A stretch of DNA of 64,000 nt from Gemmatimonadota bacterium (GCA_030428885.1 JAUIEJ010000014.1:1-64000); one strand, 5' to 3'; positions 41,479 to 51,180 are shown, numbered from the stretch's first letter. The notes: generated from the letters alone by a model not told the origin. Numbers and translations: made by a program.

Positions 41479-43242
41479 TCAGGGGCCGGGGGGCCCCCGG
41501 TCGTGGGTCGTGCGGAGGGGCAGCTCGGGCATGCGCAGCGTGAGGAGCCACGCCACGACCACGAGCCAACCCGACAGTTCGAAGATGCGGGTCGTGGCCG
41601 AGGCGAAAGTGGCCCGGACGGCGGTCCCGACCCGTTCCGCCTCGCTCCGCCCCCGGGCCCGGAGCTCCTCGGCCTCCGCGGCGTCCGGCGTCTCCGCCGC
41701 CCGCGCCTCGTAGACCGCCTCGATGCGGCCCGCCAGCGCCCCGCCCCCCGTCGAGGCCAGACGCTCCGGCGCCGCATCGGCCGTGGCGGCCACCTCGTCG
41801 GGCAACTCCAGCGACTGGAAGCCCACGGCCAGGGTCACGGCGAGCACGGTGCCCATGACGGCCGTGCCCGCCGTACCCCCGATCTGGCGAAAGAACTGGG
41901 CGGCGCTGGTGGCCTGGCCCAGACGCCGCACGTCGACGGCGTTCTGGATCGCCAGGGTGAACAAGGGGAGCGTGGGTCCGAATCCGAGCCCGCACAACAC
42001 CATGTAGACCAGCACCCGGCCGTACCCCACGTCGGCGTCCATGCGGGCCAGGAGCACAACGGCCACCAGGAGCAGTGCGCCGCCGGCCAGGATCTGGTTG
42101 CGAAGCTGACCGATCCGGGACGCGAGCTGCCCGGCGAAGGTCGAACCGAAGACGATGCCCATGGAGAACGGGACCAGAGCCAACCCGGCCCGCGTAGCCG
42201 AGACCCCCACCACGTTGACCATGAACAGCGGCAGGAAGATGACCATGGCCATGAAGGCCGCGCCGAAGAAGAACGCCGCGGCGTTGGCCGTCCGGAAGAC
42301 CCGGTTGGAGAACAGCGACATGTCGAGGATCGGACTCGCCACCCGAAGGGACCGGCGAGCGAAGGCGGTGAGAAGCGCTACCGCCAGCGCGAACAACCCG
42401 ACGGTGACCCACGAACGGGGGTCGCCCACCGGGAGGTCGGGCGACAGCCCCGGCAGCCACGGGTAGCTCCGCTTGTCGATCTGGAGCGAGAGGATCAGCG
42501 GCGTCAGTCCCCCCAGGAGGAGCACGGCTCCGCCGAGGTCCGGGCGGCCGGCGCGGCCCAACGGCTCGAGGCGGGGCATGCGACGGATCAGGAACCAGAC
42601 CGCCACCGCCCCGACGGGCACGTTGACGTAGAACACCCAGCGCCACCCCGCGACCCCCGGGATCCAGCCGCCGGCGTGATCCGTGAGGAGTCCCCCGACC
42701 AGGGGTCCCACCACCGACGCGATGCCCCAGGTCGCCCCCACGAAGCCTTGATAGCGGCCCCGCTCGGCCGGGGGGAACAGGTCGGCGATGATGATGAAGG
42801 TCATGGCGATCAGCCCACCGCCGCCCGCGCCCTGGAGGGCCCGGAAGACGATGAGCTGGTTCATGCCGTCGCCCACCAGGGGAAGGTCACCGAACTCCCC
42901 CGCGAGGCCGCAGAGCATGGAGCCTGCGAGAAACAGCCCCACGGCGCCGAGCTGGGCGTACTTGCGAGGGTAGGTGTCGGCGAGCTTGCCGTAGACCGGC
43001 ACCAGCGCCGTGGAGGCGAGGAAATACGCCGTGGCCACCCAGGCGTAGCGGCTGACGCCCTCGAGGTCTTCGACGATCCGGGGCAACGCCGTCGACACGA
43101 TGGTCTGGTCGAGGGCGGCGAGGAACAGGGCCAGGAGGATCCCCGTGAGGATCACCGCCCGGTCCTGGTCTCCCACGGGGGCGTCGGAGGCGGTCGCGGA
43201 CGGGCCCCGGGGTCGGCCGGGTGGAGTCGGAGGCGGGGTCAT
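41479..43242 (-). CDS. DHA2-family (14-helix) multidrug MFS transporter
   Basis: A 587-residue inner-membrane protein of the EmrB/QacA type. The first helix carries LLALFLAALDQTIVSTALP, with the conserved Asp-x-T-I-V; motif A appears as GKLADTYPRKYAQLG, and WRWVFYVNVPVGAVAVWFL is the motif before helix 7. Fourteen hydrophobic segments are visible, with extra residues near the end. These transporters expel hydrophobic compounds using protons. The ATG at 43242 overlaps the SRAP gene stop by ATGA. Confidence 0.9.
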   Translation of the reverse strand: MTPPPTPPGRPRGPSATASDAPVGDQDRAVILTGILLALFLAALDQTIVSTALPRIVEDLEGVSRYAWVATAYFLASTALVPVYGKLADTYPRKYAQLGAVGLFLAGSMLCGLAGEFGDLPLVGDGMNQLIVFRALQGAGGGGLIAMTFIIIADLFPPAERGRYQGFVGATWGIASVVGPLVGGLLTDHAGGWIPGVAGWRWVFYVNVPVGAVAVWFLIRRMPRLEPLGRAGRPDLGGAVLLLGGLTPLILSLQIDKRSYPWLPGLSPDLPVGDPRSWVTVGLFALAVALLTAFARRSLRVASPILDMSLFSNRVFRTANAAAFFFGAAFMAMVIFLPLFMVNVVGVSATRAGLALVPFSMGIVFGSTFAGQLASRIGQLRNQILAGGALLLVAVVLLARMDADVGYGRVLVYMVLCGLGFGPTLPLFTLAIQNAVDVRRLGQATSAAQFFRQIGGTAGTAVMGTVLAVTLAVGFQSLELPDEVAATADAAPERLASTGGGALAGRIEAVYEARAAETPDAAEAEELRARGRSEAERVGTAVRATFASATTRIFELSGWLVVVAWLLTLRMPELPLRTTHDRGPPGP

Positions 43243-43961
43243 TGGGTTCCGGGCGGCAGTCGCTGGCCGTCGGCCAGCGGCTCGATGAGTCCCGGATCGT
43301 CGTTCCCCGGGCGGTTGACGTCCCGGGACACCTCCCACGCCTCGAGCTGGTCGTCGGGGGCGGGGCGCAGCAGCGCGCGGAGGGCGTCGGGATCGGCGTC
43401 GCCGTCGAGCCACGCCGCCACGCCGTCGGCCCCGAGAAGGGCGGGCATGCGATCGTGGAGCGCCCGCATCCAGGGGCTGGCGGCCACGGTGAGGATCGTG
43501 AAGGTCACCAGGGGGTCGCCGCCTCCCGGGGGTCGCCACCGCTCCCAGAGTGCCGCCACGCCGAAGGGGCGCCGGTCCGGCCGATGGATCCAGAAGGGGA
43601 TCTTCAGCGGCCGGGACGAGCCGTCCACGTCCCGGGGGCGCCACTCGTAGAAGCCGTCCATGACCGCGACGCATCGCCGCCGTCGAAACGCCTCCCGGAA
43701 CGCCGGCTTCGACGGCGCCGTCTCGCTCCGGGCGTTGATCATGCGGGAGCCCACCGACGGGTCGTCGGCCCAGAACGGCACCAGTCCCCACCGCATGGGG
43801 CCCAATCGGCGCTCACCCTCCGGCGATCGGAGGAGGACGGGAAGATCCTGGGTGGGAGCCGCGTTGAACCGGGGTCCCCAGTTCTCGAACACGGTGTAGT
43901 CGACCTCGAACACCTCCACGAGATCGTCCAGGGGCGCCGCCACCGTGTATCGACCGCACAC
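43239..43961 (-). CDS. SOS response-associated peptidase (SRAP/YedK/HMCES family)
   Basis: A 240-residue protein starting M-CGRYT, with Cys2 the residue that after Met removal forms a thiazolidine crosslink to abasic DNA. Other family marks are FNAAPTQDLPVL, INARSETAPSKPAF, CVAVMDGFYEW and MRALHDRMPALL (catalytic His). It protects abasic sites in single-stranded DNA. The GTG at 43961 is the only start that puts Cys at position 2. It lies 17 nt after the AspA-like gene. Confidence 0.93.
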   Translation of the reverse strand: MCGRYTVAAPLDDLVEVFEVDYTVFENWGPRFNAAPTQDLPVLLRSPEGERRLGPMRWGLVPFWADDPSVGSRMINARSETAPSKPAFREAFRRRRCVAVMDGFYEWRPRDVDGSSRPLKIPFWIHRPDRRPFGVAALWERWRPPGGGDPLVTFTILTVAASPWMRALHDRMPALLGADGVAAWLDGDADPDALRALLRPAPDDQLEAWEVSRDVNRPGNDDPGLIEPLADGQRLPPGTQ

Positions 43962-43978
43962 GTCGCCCCGGGCCCTCG

Positions 43979-45121
43979 CTACTCGTGGTTCTGACGGAGG
44001 ACCACCAACAGGTCTCCGTCTTCTTCGTGGCGGCGATACCCCAGGAGGTGCAGCACCTGGAGGGCGTAGAAGCGGGCGACGCGACGGTTCACGATGAGAG
44101 CGTCGGGGCGATGGGGGTGGAGGCGAATGCCCGGGAACCAGTGGACCCAACGGCCCAACCCGATCTTCCGGAGGACCCGGGAGAGGGTGAGCCAGAATTC
44201 GCTGAACGAACGGACGACGAAGAACCCGTCCTGCCCCTGGGCCTGGTAGAGGGGCATGAGGATGCGGCCGGTCTCGGGCACCTCCACGGCGCCGTCCCGG
44301 TCTTCCGCCACCACCTCGCCGCGGCGAACCCGCTGGAAGTTGCCGTAACCCCGATACATGCGGAACGCGTCTTCGGGCACCACGGCGTGGCGGTGCCGCA
44401 TCTCCAGCACCCGGGGCAGGCCTTCCGCGTCCCGGGCGAGTCGCTTGCGCGCCGGGGCGAGTTCGGGGAGGTCGGACTCGGCGGCCACGCCGGTGGCGGC
44501 CAGGAGGATCCAGATGCCCGCTTCGGCCCGGTCCACCGCCGCCGCTTCGTCGTGTTGGCCGCTCTCGAAGGCCACGGTGATGCACCCCCGGGTGGCCAGA
44601 TACTCGTGGAGCGTGCCCACCACCAGCTCCTCCAACCCCAGCACGAGGGGGACCGGGAGAGCCAGGGCCACGGCGCGATTTCGCAGAGTGTCGGCCACCG
44701 TGCTGAAGGCGCCCCCGCCACCCGACGTGGTGTGGAGGTCCAGGACGTACACGGGCCCTCCCGCCTCGGCCAGCACGGTGTCGAAGACCTCGAGGAGCTC
44801 GCGCTGCTCGGCGTCTTCGGCGGGGGACGCCCCGGCGGCTCCTCCATCCGGGGGGCCGTTCTGGACGGCGGCCACACCGGCGGGAGTCCACGCCCGGTTG
44901 AGGTCCCGGTCCACGTATCGGCGCTTGAGGGCCAGGGCCTGCACGTTGCCCACGAGGAAGACCACCGACCCCCGGAGCCGGTCGCTCCGGCCGGCCAGTG
45001 CCCGGGTCACCTCCCGGGAAGCCTCCACGCCCGCGGGTTCGTTGCCATGCACACCGCTCACGACCACCAGGGTCGGCAGCCCGGGTCCCACGGTGCCGAG
45101 GCGCCCGAGTACCCGTTCCAT
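43979..45121 (-). CDS. succinylglutamate desuccinylase/aspartoacylase-like zinc hydrolase
   Basis: A 380-residue metallohydrolase of the AstE/AspA family. Zinc ligands are visible in GVHGNEPAG (His and Glu) and VLDLHTTSGGGGAFST (third His), with RYVDRDLNRAW between them. These enzymes remove acyl groups from amino acids. The ATG at 45121 follows GGAAG by 5 nt; a GTG slightly upstream is possible. It lies 19 nt behind the GCS2-CBS ligase, so the pair may make and break the same amide (inference). Confidence 0.85.
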   Translation of the reverse strand: MERVLGRLGTVGPGLPTLVVVSGVHGNEPAGVEASREVTRALAGRSDRLRGSVVFLVGNVQALALKRRYVDRDLNRAWTPAGVAAVQNGPPDGGAAGASPAEDAEQRELLEVFDTVLAEAGGPVYVLDLHTTSGGGGAFSTVADTLRNRAVALALPVPLVLGLEELVVGTLHEYLATRGCITVAFESGQHDEAAAVDRAEAGIWILLAATGVAAESDLPELAPARKRLARDAEGLPRVLEMRHRHAVVPEDAFRMYRGYGNFQRVRRGEVVAEDRDGAVEVPETGRILMPLYQAQGQDGFFVVRSFSEFWLTLSRVLRKIGLGRWVHWFPGIRLHPHRPDALIVNRRVARFYALQVLHLLGYRRHEEDGDLLVVLRQNHE

Positions 45122-45140
45122 CGTCGCTTCCACTACGGCG

Positions 45141-47069
45141 TCATTCCCCTTCTTCGTCCTGGAGGCGCTCCTCCAGGAGTTGATACGCGATGGGCATGAA
45201 GTCCCGCTCACTCACGATTCCCACGAGCTTGCCCTGGTCCACCACGGGCAGGCACGACACGCGCCGGTCTCGCATGAGCTCGATGGCTTTCAAGGTGGGG
45301 GTTTCGGGCGCCACCGTCACCGGGTCCCGGTCCATGATCAACTTCACGGGACGAGCGTCGTCGTCGTCGATTACCCCGCCGGACTGGGAGATGAGCCGCA
45401 GCACGGAGCGGTACGACACGAGACCCACCAGTCGGTGGTCGTCGTCTTCCACGAGCACGTGGCGGATCTGCTTCCGGTCCATGAGGAAGGCCACCATCTG
45501 GACGAGCTCGTCCTCGTGGACCGTGAAGAGGTGCGTGGTCATGTACTGCTCGACCCGCAGGTAGTTCATCTTCCAGCCGCCGGCCTCGTCGAGTTCGGCC
45601 AGGGGCCATTGGTGGATGGGCCCGGCGTCGGAGTGCTGAAGTCGGACCGAGGCGGCGGTGACCGCGGCCAGCCGCTCGCCCCGGGTGCCCTGCCCCCGCA
45701 TGTGGGCGAGGGAGCGAAGGGTCCAGGTCGCCCCGGTCTGGCCCGACTCCACCCGGTCCTGGATGACCCCCAGGTACCGGTTGATGTCGGAGGGGCGCAC
45801 CCCGTACTTGTCGAGCCCGCGCCGGGCCACCGGCAGAAGCGTGCCCAGGATCAGGTCCGGCGCCGACACGGTGCGGCCGCCCACCCAGTTCATGGCGGCC
45901 TTGAGACCGAGCTTCGCCGCTGCGGCGCAGTTGCTCTTGGCGTCGTCGAAATCCAGGACCTCGGTGATGTCGCCGTATTCCTCCACGCCGCCGATGACCG
46001 CCCCGATCCAGAACGCGGCATTGGCCACCTCATCCAGGACCGTGGGCCCCGACGGCAGCACCCGATTCTCGATGCGCAGGTGGGGCTTGCCTTCGCTGAT
46101 GCCGTAACACGGGCGGTTCCAGCGGTACACCGTGCTGTTGTGGAGCTGGAGCGCCTTCAGGCGGGGAATGCCGCCGGCGTCGAGCACGGCCAGGGGATCC
46201 TCGTCGACCTGGGTCGCCAGGAGGACCCGGAATCGGGCGATGTCCTCCTGGAAGAGGTCCACCACGGAGTCCTCGATCCATCGATCCCCGAACCGCACCC
46301 GGGGCGACATCTCCCGGAGGTGGAGGGTGCCCGACCGGGTGTCCAGGGATTGCTGGAAGAGGGCGATGCGGGTCTCGGCCCACAGGCGTTTGCCGAAGAG
46401 GAGCGGGGAGTTGACCGCGCCGGCCAGAACCGGCCCCGTGACGGCCTGGGCCATGTTGTAGAACGGCACGAACTCGTCGGCCGACACCTGGAGGTGCACC
46501 TGGGCCGACGTGTTGCAGGACTCCAGCATCACGGAATCGTGCTCCACCAGGAGCTCGTCCGTGCCCTCGATGCGCAGGCGGTAGACCTCTCCGCCCCGCA
46601 TCCGGTTCAGGGCGTCGTTGAGGGCGTAGTACCGGGCCCGGGGCGTGATGTTGTCCAGGGTGAGGTCGGACTTGGCCAGGGTCGGGAGGATCCCGGTGAG
46701 GCAGACGTCGGCGCCCTCGGCCCGGGCCGCCTGCCGGGCCTGGGCCATGAGGTCCAGCAAGCGGGCCTCGATGCGGTGGAAGGCGTCGCCCTCCAGGACG
46801 GCGGGCTCGAGATTCACCTCGAGGTTGAACCGGGCCAACTCGGGGGTGAACGGATCCCCGAGGCGCTCCAGCACCTCGACCCCCTTGGACGACGGCCGCC
46901 ACCCGCGTCCCACGAGGAAGAACTCCTGCTCGGCCCCGATCCGCCGGATGCCCGACTCGATCATCCCCGATTCCAGCATTCTCTCCAGGGCCTGGAGATC
47001 ACGAAGCAACGCCCGGGTGAAGGAACGAAAAGCTTCGGGGTTCTGCTCCGGAACGAGATCCTGGCCCAT
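45141..47069 (-). CDS. GCS2-type carboxylate-amine ligase fused to two CBS domains
   Basis: A 642-residue protein. Residues about 20-470 are of the glutamate-cysteine ligase family 2 kind: GIRRIGAEQEFFLV is the conserved start, FNLEVNLEPAV and ESCNTSAQVHLQVS follow. The C-terminal 130 residues are two CBS domains (YMTTHLFTVHEDELVQMV, then IMDRDPVTVAPETPTL), which bind adenine nucleotides and could regulate activity. The fusion is uncommon. The substrate is not necessarily cysteine. It begins 7 nt after the nitroreductase. Confidence 0.85.
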   Translation of the reverse strand: MGQDLVPEQNPEAFRSFTRALLRDLQALERMLESGMIESGIRRIGAEQEFFLVGRGWRPSSKGVEVLERLGDPFTPELARFNLEVNLEPAVLEGDAFHRIEARLLDLMAQARQAARAEGADVCLTGILPTLAKSDLTLDNITPRARYYALNDALNRMRGGEVYRLRIEGTDELLVEHDSVMLESCNTSAQVHLQVSADEFVPFYNMAQAVTGPVLAGAVNSPLLFGKRLWAETRIALFQQSLDTRSGTLHLREMSPRVRFGDRWIEDSVVDLFQEDIARFRVLLATQVDEDPLAVLDAGGIPRLKALQLHNSTVYRWNRPCYGISEGKPHLRIENRVLPSGPTVLDEVANAAFWIGAVIGGVEEYGDITEVLDFDDAKSNCAAAAKLGLKAAMNWVGGRTVSAPDLILGTLLPVARRGLDKYGVRPSDINRYLGVIQDRVESGQTGATWTLRSLAHMRGQGTRGERLAAVTAASVRLQHSDAGPIHQWPLAELDEAGGWKMNYLRVEQYMTTHLFTVHEDELVQMVAFLMDRKQIRHVLVEDDDHRLVGLVSYRSVLRLISQSGGVIDDDDARPVKLIMDRDPVTVAPETPTLKAIELMRDRRVSCLPVVDQGKLVGIVSERDFMPIAYQLLEERLQDEEGE

Positions 47070-47076
47070 GGCGCCC

Positions 47077-47748
47077 TCAGAAGAAGGTGGCGATCTCCGA
47101 CAGGGGCTTCTTGCCGATGTCGGGAACCTCCGCATCGTCGGCGGGGAACCCGACGACCAGAAGCAGGAACGGGCGCTCGTTGTCCGGGCGCCGGAGAATG
47201 GCGTTCAGGAACTTCATGGGGGACGGCGTGTGGGTGAGGGTCGCCAGCCCCGCGTGGTGGAGGGCCGTGACCAGGATGCCCGTGGCGATGCCCACCGACT
47301 CCGTCACGTAGTAGTTCTTCGCCCGGCCTCCCTCACCGTCGGGCCGCCAGCTCTCGGCGAAGATGGCCACCAGCCAGGGGGCCGTCTCGAGGAACGGCTT
47401 GTGGGCGTCGGTTCCCAGGGGAGCCAGAGCGTCGAGCCATTCCTCCGGGGCCCGCCCGCCGTAGAACTCCCGCTCCTCGGCCTCGGCGGCCTCGCGAATG
47501 CGGCGCTTCACCTCGGGATCCCCCACCACCGCGAAATGCCACGGCTGGCAGTTCGCGCCGTTGGGCGCCGTTCCGGCGGCCCGGATGCAGTCCTCCAGGA
47601 CCTCGCGGGGCACGGGGCGGGACGAGAAATCCCGGACGGTGCGCCGGAGCTTCACCTCGTCGTAGAACTCCCTCGCCCGGGCCCGCAGCTCGGCGGGCGA
47701 CCGGTCGGGCCGGTGGGGCACCGGCACGGTGGGGAGTGGATGGGGCAT
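47077..47748 (-). CDS. nitroreductase-family flavoprotein, iodotyrosine deiodinase-like
   Basis: A 223-residue FMN-dependent protein. [19 protein letters not shown] and [16 protein letters not shown] are the FMN- and substrate-binding segments, and the C-terminus [15 protein letters not shown] is typical of the IYD/BluB-like branch that includes iodotyrosine deiodinase. Reductive dehalogenation or flavin chemistry is possible. First gene of the five-gene minus-strand operon. Assignment to the IYD branch is by motif resemblance, not a search. Confidence 0.83.
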   Translation of the reverse strand: MPHPLPTVPVPHRPDRSPAELRARAREFYDEVKLRRTVRDFSSRPVPREVLEDCIRAAGTAPNGANCQPWHFAVVGDPEVKRRIREAAEAEEREFYGGRAPEEWLDALAPLGTDAHKPFLETAPWLVAIFAESWRPDGEGGRAKNYYVTESVGIATGILVTALHHAGLATLTHTPSPMKFLNAILRRPDNERPFLLLVVGFPADDAEVPDIGKKPLSEIATFF

Positions 47749-47817
47749 GGGGCTCCTGGATTGAACGGTCTGGGAGAATCCACCCCCCGTCCCGTCGCGT
47801 CAAGCGACGCGCCCGGG

Positions 47818-48375
47818 TCAGCCCCCCCGTCGCAGGGCCTGGAGGGCAGCGGGTCCCGCCCCGGCCCGGGCCATGGCGGCCAGCACCCGGCCCGGCGCCA
47901 CGCCCAGGTATTCGGTGAGGAACCGGAGATGCACCAGACTCACCACCTCCTCGTCCCGGAGCTGGATCGAGGGCCAACCCGTTCCCGGGCGCGCCCGGAA
48001 TTCCTCGTAGACCCGCCCCAGGGGACCCGCGTCCACCGAGGGGTCCAGGGCGACGTGGAAGTCGCCGGCGTGGAGCTGCCACCGCCCGGCGATCTCGGTC
48101 CAGCCCCGGCCCGCGTTGCGGAGGGCCATGACGGCGTCGGGGGACACGCCCCCCCGGCCGGCCACGAAGAGGACCACGGGGATGTCGGCGGCGGGGCGGC
48201 CCCAACTGGCCAGGACCCGCACCTCGTCCACCGGCACCCGATAGTACTCCGACACGGCCTGGAGGAAAGCCGCATCGGGGTCCTGGGCCACGGCCGGGGA
48301 GCCCGTGCAGGCCAGGGCGGCGGCCAGGGCCAGGGCCGACGAGACGATTCGGGAGCGCGCGGCGCGAGGAAGCAT
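47818..48375 (-). CDS. small secreted protein of unknown function
   Basis: A 185-residue protein with a signal peptide (IVSSALALAAALACTGSPAVAQ). The mature part starts with a helix (FLQAVSEYYRVPVDEVRVL) and contains no domain I recognise. The ATG at 48375 has GGAGG 6 nt upstream. Located between two operons on the same strand. Confidence 0.75.
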   Translation of the reverse strand: MLPRAARSRIVSSALALAAALACTGSPAVAQDPDAAFLQAVSEYYRVPVDEVRVLASWGRPAADIPVVLFVAGRGGVSPDAVMALRNAGRGWTEIAGRWQLHAGDFHVALDPSVDAGPLGRVYEEFRARPGTGWPSIQLRDEEVVSLVHLRFLTEYLGVAPGRVLAAMARAGAGPAALQALRRGG

Positions 48376-48496
48376 GGTCAGCCTCCGGAGGGAGGAGGAT
48401 CGAAGGAGCCGGGCGTGAAGGTCATACACCAACGCTGCCACCGGGTCCCGGCCGGCGCCAGAGTGGACCCGGGAGCGGGGCGGTTCGCCGCGATCT

Positions 48497-50062
48497 TCAG
48501 CCCTCGCCCGGCGCCAGTCTCAACACGGCTCCCGGGATTCCCGGGGACGCTCCGTAGGCGAACCACACCTCGCCCCGCTCTTCGTCCACGTCCAGGTGCC
48601 GGATGAGGGCGCCTCGGGTCGGAAGGGGGTAGAGGGTGAACGCCTCGGCGTCGGGGTCGAACGACGCCACCACGTCGCCGTGCCCCGTGCCCAACCACAC
48701 GGTACCGCGCCGCTGGTCGACCCGGGCGACGTACGGCAGCGCCCCGTCGACAGGGAACTCCCACGTGCGGAACTCCCGGGTGACGGGATCGAAACGGGCC
48801 AGGGCGTTGGCCGAGTAGAGGGGGATCCACACCGCGCCGTCGGGGCCGATGTCGGGGCGCCGGGGGCCGGCGTGGGACACCGGCAGGGTCCACTGGTCGA
48901 CGTCGCCGGTAGCGGGGTCGAGGCGAACCAGGCGATTGCCCCGAAGCTGGGTGCCCCAGACGGTCCCGTCGGGGCCGACCCGCAGGCCGTACGGGATCGT
49001 ACTCTCCCCGTCGGCGCCCCGGGGATCGGGCGGAATCTCGAACGATTCCACGTCGCCCGAGACGGCGTCCACGGCGGCGATCCGCTCCGGGGCGTGGGTG
49101 AAATGTCCGTTCACCCACCCGCGCCCGTCGGGTCCCACGGCGATGCTGTGGGCGTACATGCCCACGTCGTGGTTGGACCACTCGCCCGAAGGGCCGGCGT
49201 TCCCATCGTGGACCGCCACCTGCCCGGGCCCTCCCAGAACCACCCACACCCGCCCCGCTTCGTCGAGATCGAGGGCTCGGGGATTGGCGAAGGGCACGGG
49301 GATGGGCGTGGTCTCGAACGCTCCGGACGCGGGGTCCAGGCGGTACATCCGGTGGGTGAACATGCCCGTGATCCACACCTCGCCGCCGGCAGCCACCATG
49401 AGGTCGTGGGGAAGATCGGCGGGCTCGGGAATCGGGTACTCGGTGAGGATCGCCCTCCCGGCGGTCCCCGTGGGACCCCGGAGCGGCGGGGTCTGGGGTC
49501 GGGCGTCGGCGAACCCGTCGGCGAGCCACGAGGAGAGGGACCCGGGATCGACCCACGACGAGATGATGGGGAACCCGGTGCCCGGGCCGTACTGGGACGT
49601 CATGAGGGCGATGGCCGACCTCCACTCCGCCGCCGACCGCCGACGGTCGCCCACGTCGACCCGTTGGCCGTCGGTCACGTGGCATCCGGTGCAGTCCAGG
49701 ATGAAGCGACGACGCTCCTCGCCCCGGGGCAGCTCCGCCAACCAGGCCGAACCCGGGGGAGCCACCGAGTCGGCGGCGAGCCGGAGGACGGCGCCTTCCC
49801 GGGGAGCGGCGGCGGTGGCACCCACGCCAGGCAGCCGTGCTCGGAGCGTCGCAGCCGTCTCCGCGCCGGCGGGGAGCCTGAAGCGGCCGTCGTCACCGGC
49901 GTAGACGGTCATGCGCCGGCCGTCGGGGAGTTCGGCCGTCACCAGGGCCCCCGAGGCCGGGGCACCCTCGTCCGTCTCGACGCGACCGGCGAGGTTCGGC
50001 GGGGCATCACGCTCCCCGAGGCCCGCCACGAAGACGGCCAGCACCGCGATCATCGTCACCAT
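48497..50062 (-). CDS. exported c-type haem protein with SMP-30/Vgb-like beta-propeller
   Basis: A 521-residue exported protein. The N-terminus is a signal peptide, followed by a carboxypeptidase-regulatory-like domain (VETDEGAPASGALVTAELPD). A single haem-c site CTGCH occurs in FILDCTGCHVTDG near residue 118. The C-terminal 300 residues are a beta-propeller of the virginiamycin-lyase/SMP-30 kind, with blades such as GEVWITGMFTHRMYRLDP. AGGAGG lies 5 nt before the ATG. Electron transfer to or from the propeller domain is plausible but unshown. Divergent from the Lrp-type regulator. Confidence 0.82.
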   Translation of the reverse strand: MVTMIAVLAVFVAGLGERDAPPNLAGRVETDEGAPASGALVTAELPDGRRMTVYAGDDGRFRLPAGAETAATLRARLPGVGATAAAPREGAVLRLAADSVAPPGSAWLAELPRGEERRRFILDCTGCHVTDGQRVDVGDRRRSAAEWRSAIALMTSQYGPGTGFPIISSWVDPGSLSSWLADGFADARPQTPPLRGPTGTAGRAILTEYPIPEPADLPHDLMVAAGGEVWITGMFTHRMYRLDPASGAFETTPIPVPFANPRALDLDEAGRVWVVLGGPGQVAVHDGNAGPSGEWSNHDVGMYAHSIAVGPDGRGWVNGHFTHAPERIAAVDAVSGDVESFEIPPDPRGADGESTIPYGLRVGPDGTVWGTQLRGNRLVRLDPATGDVDQWTLPVSHAGPRRPDIGPDGAVWIPLYSANALARFDPVTREFRTWEFPVDGALPYVARVDQRRGTVWLGTGHGDVVASFDPDAEAFTLYPLPTRGALIRHLDVDEERGEVWFAYGASPGIPGAVLRLAPGEG

Positions 50063-50198
50063 CGTCCCCTCCTCTTCGTCGTCGGCGTCACAGTGATCCC
50101 CCTGACCGCCGCCCGGAGCGCGGCGACGCGGAGTCCCCCATACTACTGTGGAGGCGATTTCCGCGCCCCCTCGTACCCAACTCCGCCACCCCCGCACC

Positions 50199-50681
50199 AT
50201 GGCCGACGTCGCTCCCCCGAACCTCGACGACATCGACCGTCGGATCCTCGACCTCCTCCAGTCGCAGGGGCGGTCCACCTGGGCCCGGCTCGCGGACGAC
50301 GTGGGCCTCTCGGCCCCGGCCGTCACCGACCGGGTGCGGAAACTGGAGGACCGGGGGTTGATCACAGGCTATCGGGCCGACCTCTCCCCGGAGGCCCTCG
50401 GATTTCCCACCCTGGGCTTCGTCGCCGTGTCGCTCCGGGACCCCGGCGAGCATGAGGCGCTCCTCGAACACGCGGCCGGCATTGCCGAAATCCAGGAGTG
50501 CCACGTCGTGGCCGGTGACTACGACGTCCTCCTCAAGGTCCGCTGCGCCAGCCCCGAGGCCCTCGCCGAACTGCTCCGGCACCGGGTCCGCAATCTGCCG
50601 GGCGTGGGTCGGACGAACACCATCGTGGTTCTCCAGTCCGTCAAGGAGACGGCGGCCCTTCCTGTTCCTCGCGACGTGTAG
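50199..50681 (+). CDS. Lrp/AsnC-family transcriptional regulator
   Basis: A 160-residue regulator. LDDIDRRILDLLQSQGR starts the helix-turn-helix (then GLSAPAVTDRVRKLEDRGLI), and the RAM ligand-binding domain follows (LGFVAVSLRDP, ECHVVAGDYDVLLKV). Lrp-type proteins sense amino acids. The ATG at 50199 precedes the conserved start. The last 41 nt overlap the convergent DUF3291 gene. Confidence 0.9.
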   Translation: MADVAPPNLDDIDRRILDLLQSQGRSTWARLADDVGLSAPAVTDRVRKLEDRGLITGYRADLSPEALGFPTLGFVAVSLRDPGEHEALLEHAAGIAEIQECHVVAGDYDVLLKVRCASPEALAELLRHRVRNLPGVGRTNTIVVLQSVKETAALPVPRDV

Positions 50682-51180
50682 CGGACGTTCGTCGCCACCC
50701 GGGAGGTAGGCGAACGCCGTCGGGGGAGAACGCCTCGCGAAAAGAGAACGCGTCGGAGGTGGGGCCCCGCGCCCACAGCCGTTCGAGACGCTCCACGCCT
50801 TCCGCCACGGTCGGTCGATGGTCCGGGGCCACCCACCACATCACGACCGTTTCCCGCTCCGGTTCCCGGAACCACTGGCGGCGGCGCCGGAACACGGTCC
50901 CGTGGTCGCTTCGGTACGTGTAGGCGAAGAGCGCCTCCAGGGACTCCCAGACCGACAGGTTGAACAGGATCATCGGGTTGTCATCGATCCGGATCCCCGT
51001 GGAGTCCCCTGCGGCCGTCTGCAGGCGCCAGACGAACCCCTGGGCGGCATCGGCCTCGGCGTTCACTCGATCCAGCGCCCGCACGAAGTCGGCCATCCGG
51101 GGATCGTCGAGGGGCCATCGCATCGAGGCGACGTTCGCTTGAGCCAGACACGGCTGTCGATTATCAGGTATTTCGGCCAT
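50641..51180 (-). CDS. DUF3291-family protein
   Basis: A 179-residue protein resembling the DUF3291 family: LAQANVASMRWPLDDPRMADF, then VNAEADAAQGFVWRL, and a Trp-rich middle (MWWVAPDHRPTVAEGVERL). Function unknown; a stress-responsive barrel-like fold is typical for similar families. Its 3' end overlaps the Lrp-type gene by 41 nt, an antisense overlap. An additional ATG four codons upstream (51192) is possible. Confidence 0.75.
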   Translation of the reverse strand: MAEIPDNRQPCLAQANVASMRWPLDDPRMADFVRALDRVNAEADAAQGFVWRLQTAAGDSTGIRIDDNPMILFNLSVWESLEALFAYTYRSDHGTVFRRRRQWFREPERETVVMWWVAPDHRPTVAEGVERLERLWARGPTSDAFSFREAFSPDGVRLPPGWRRTSATRREEQEGPPSP

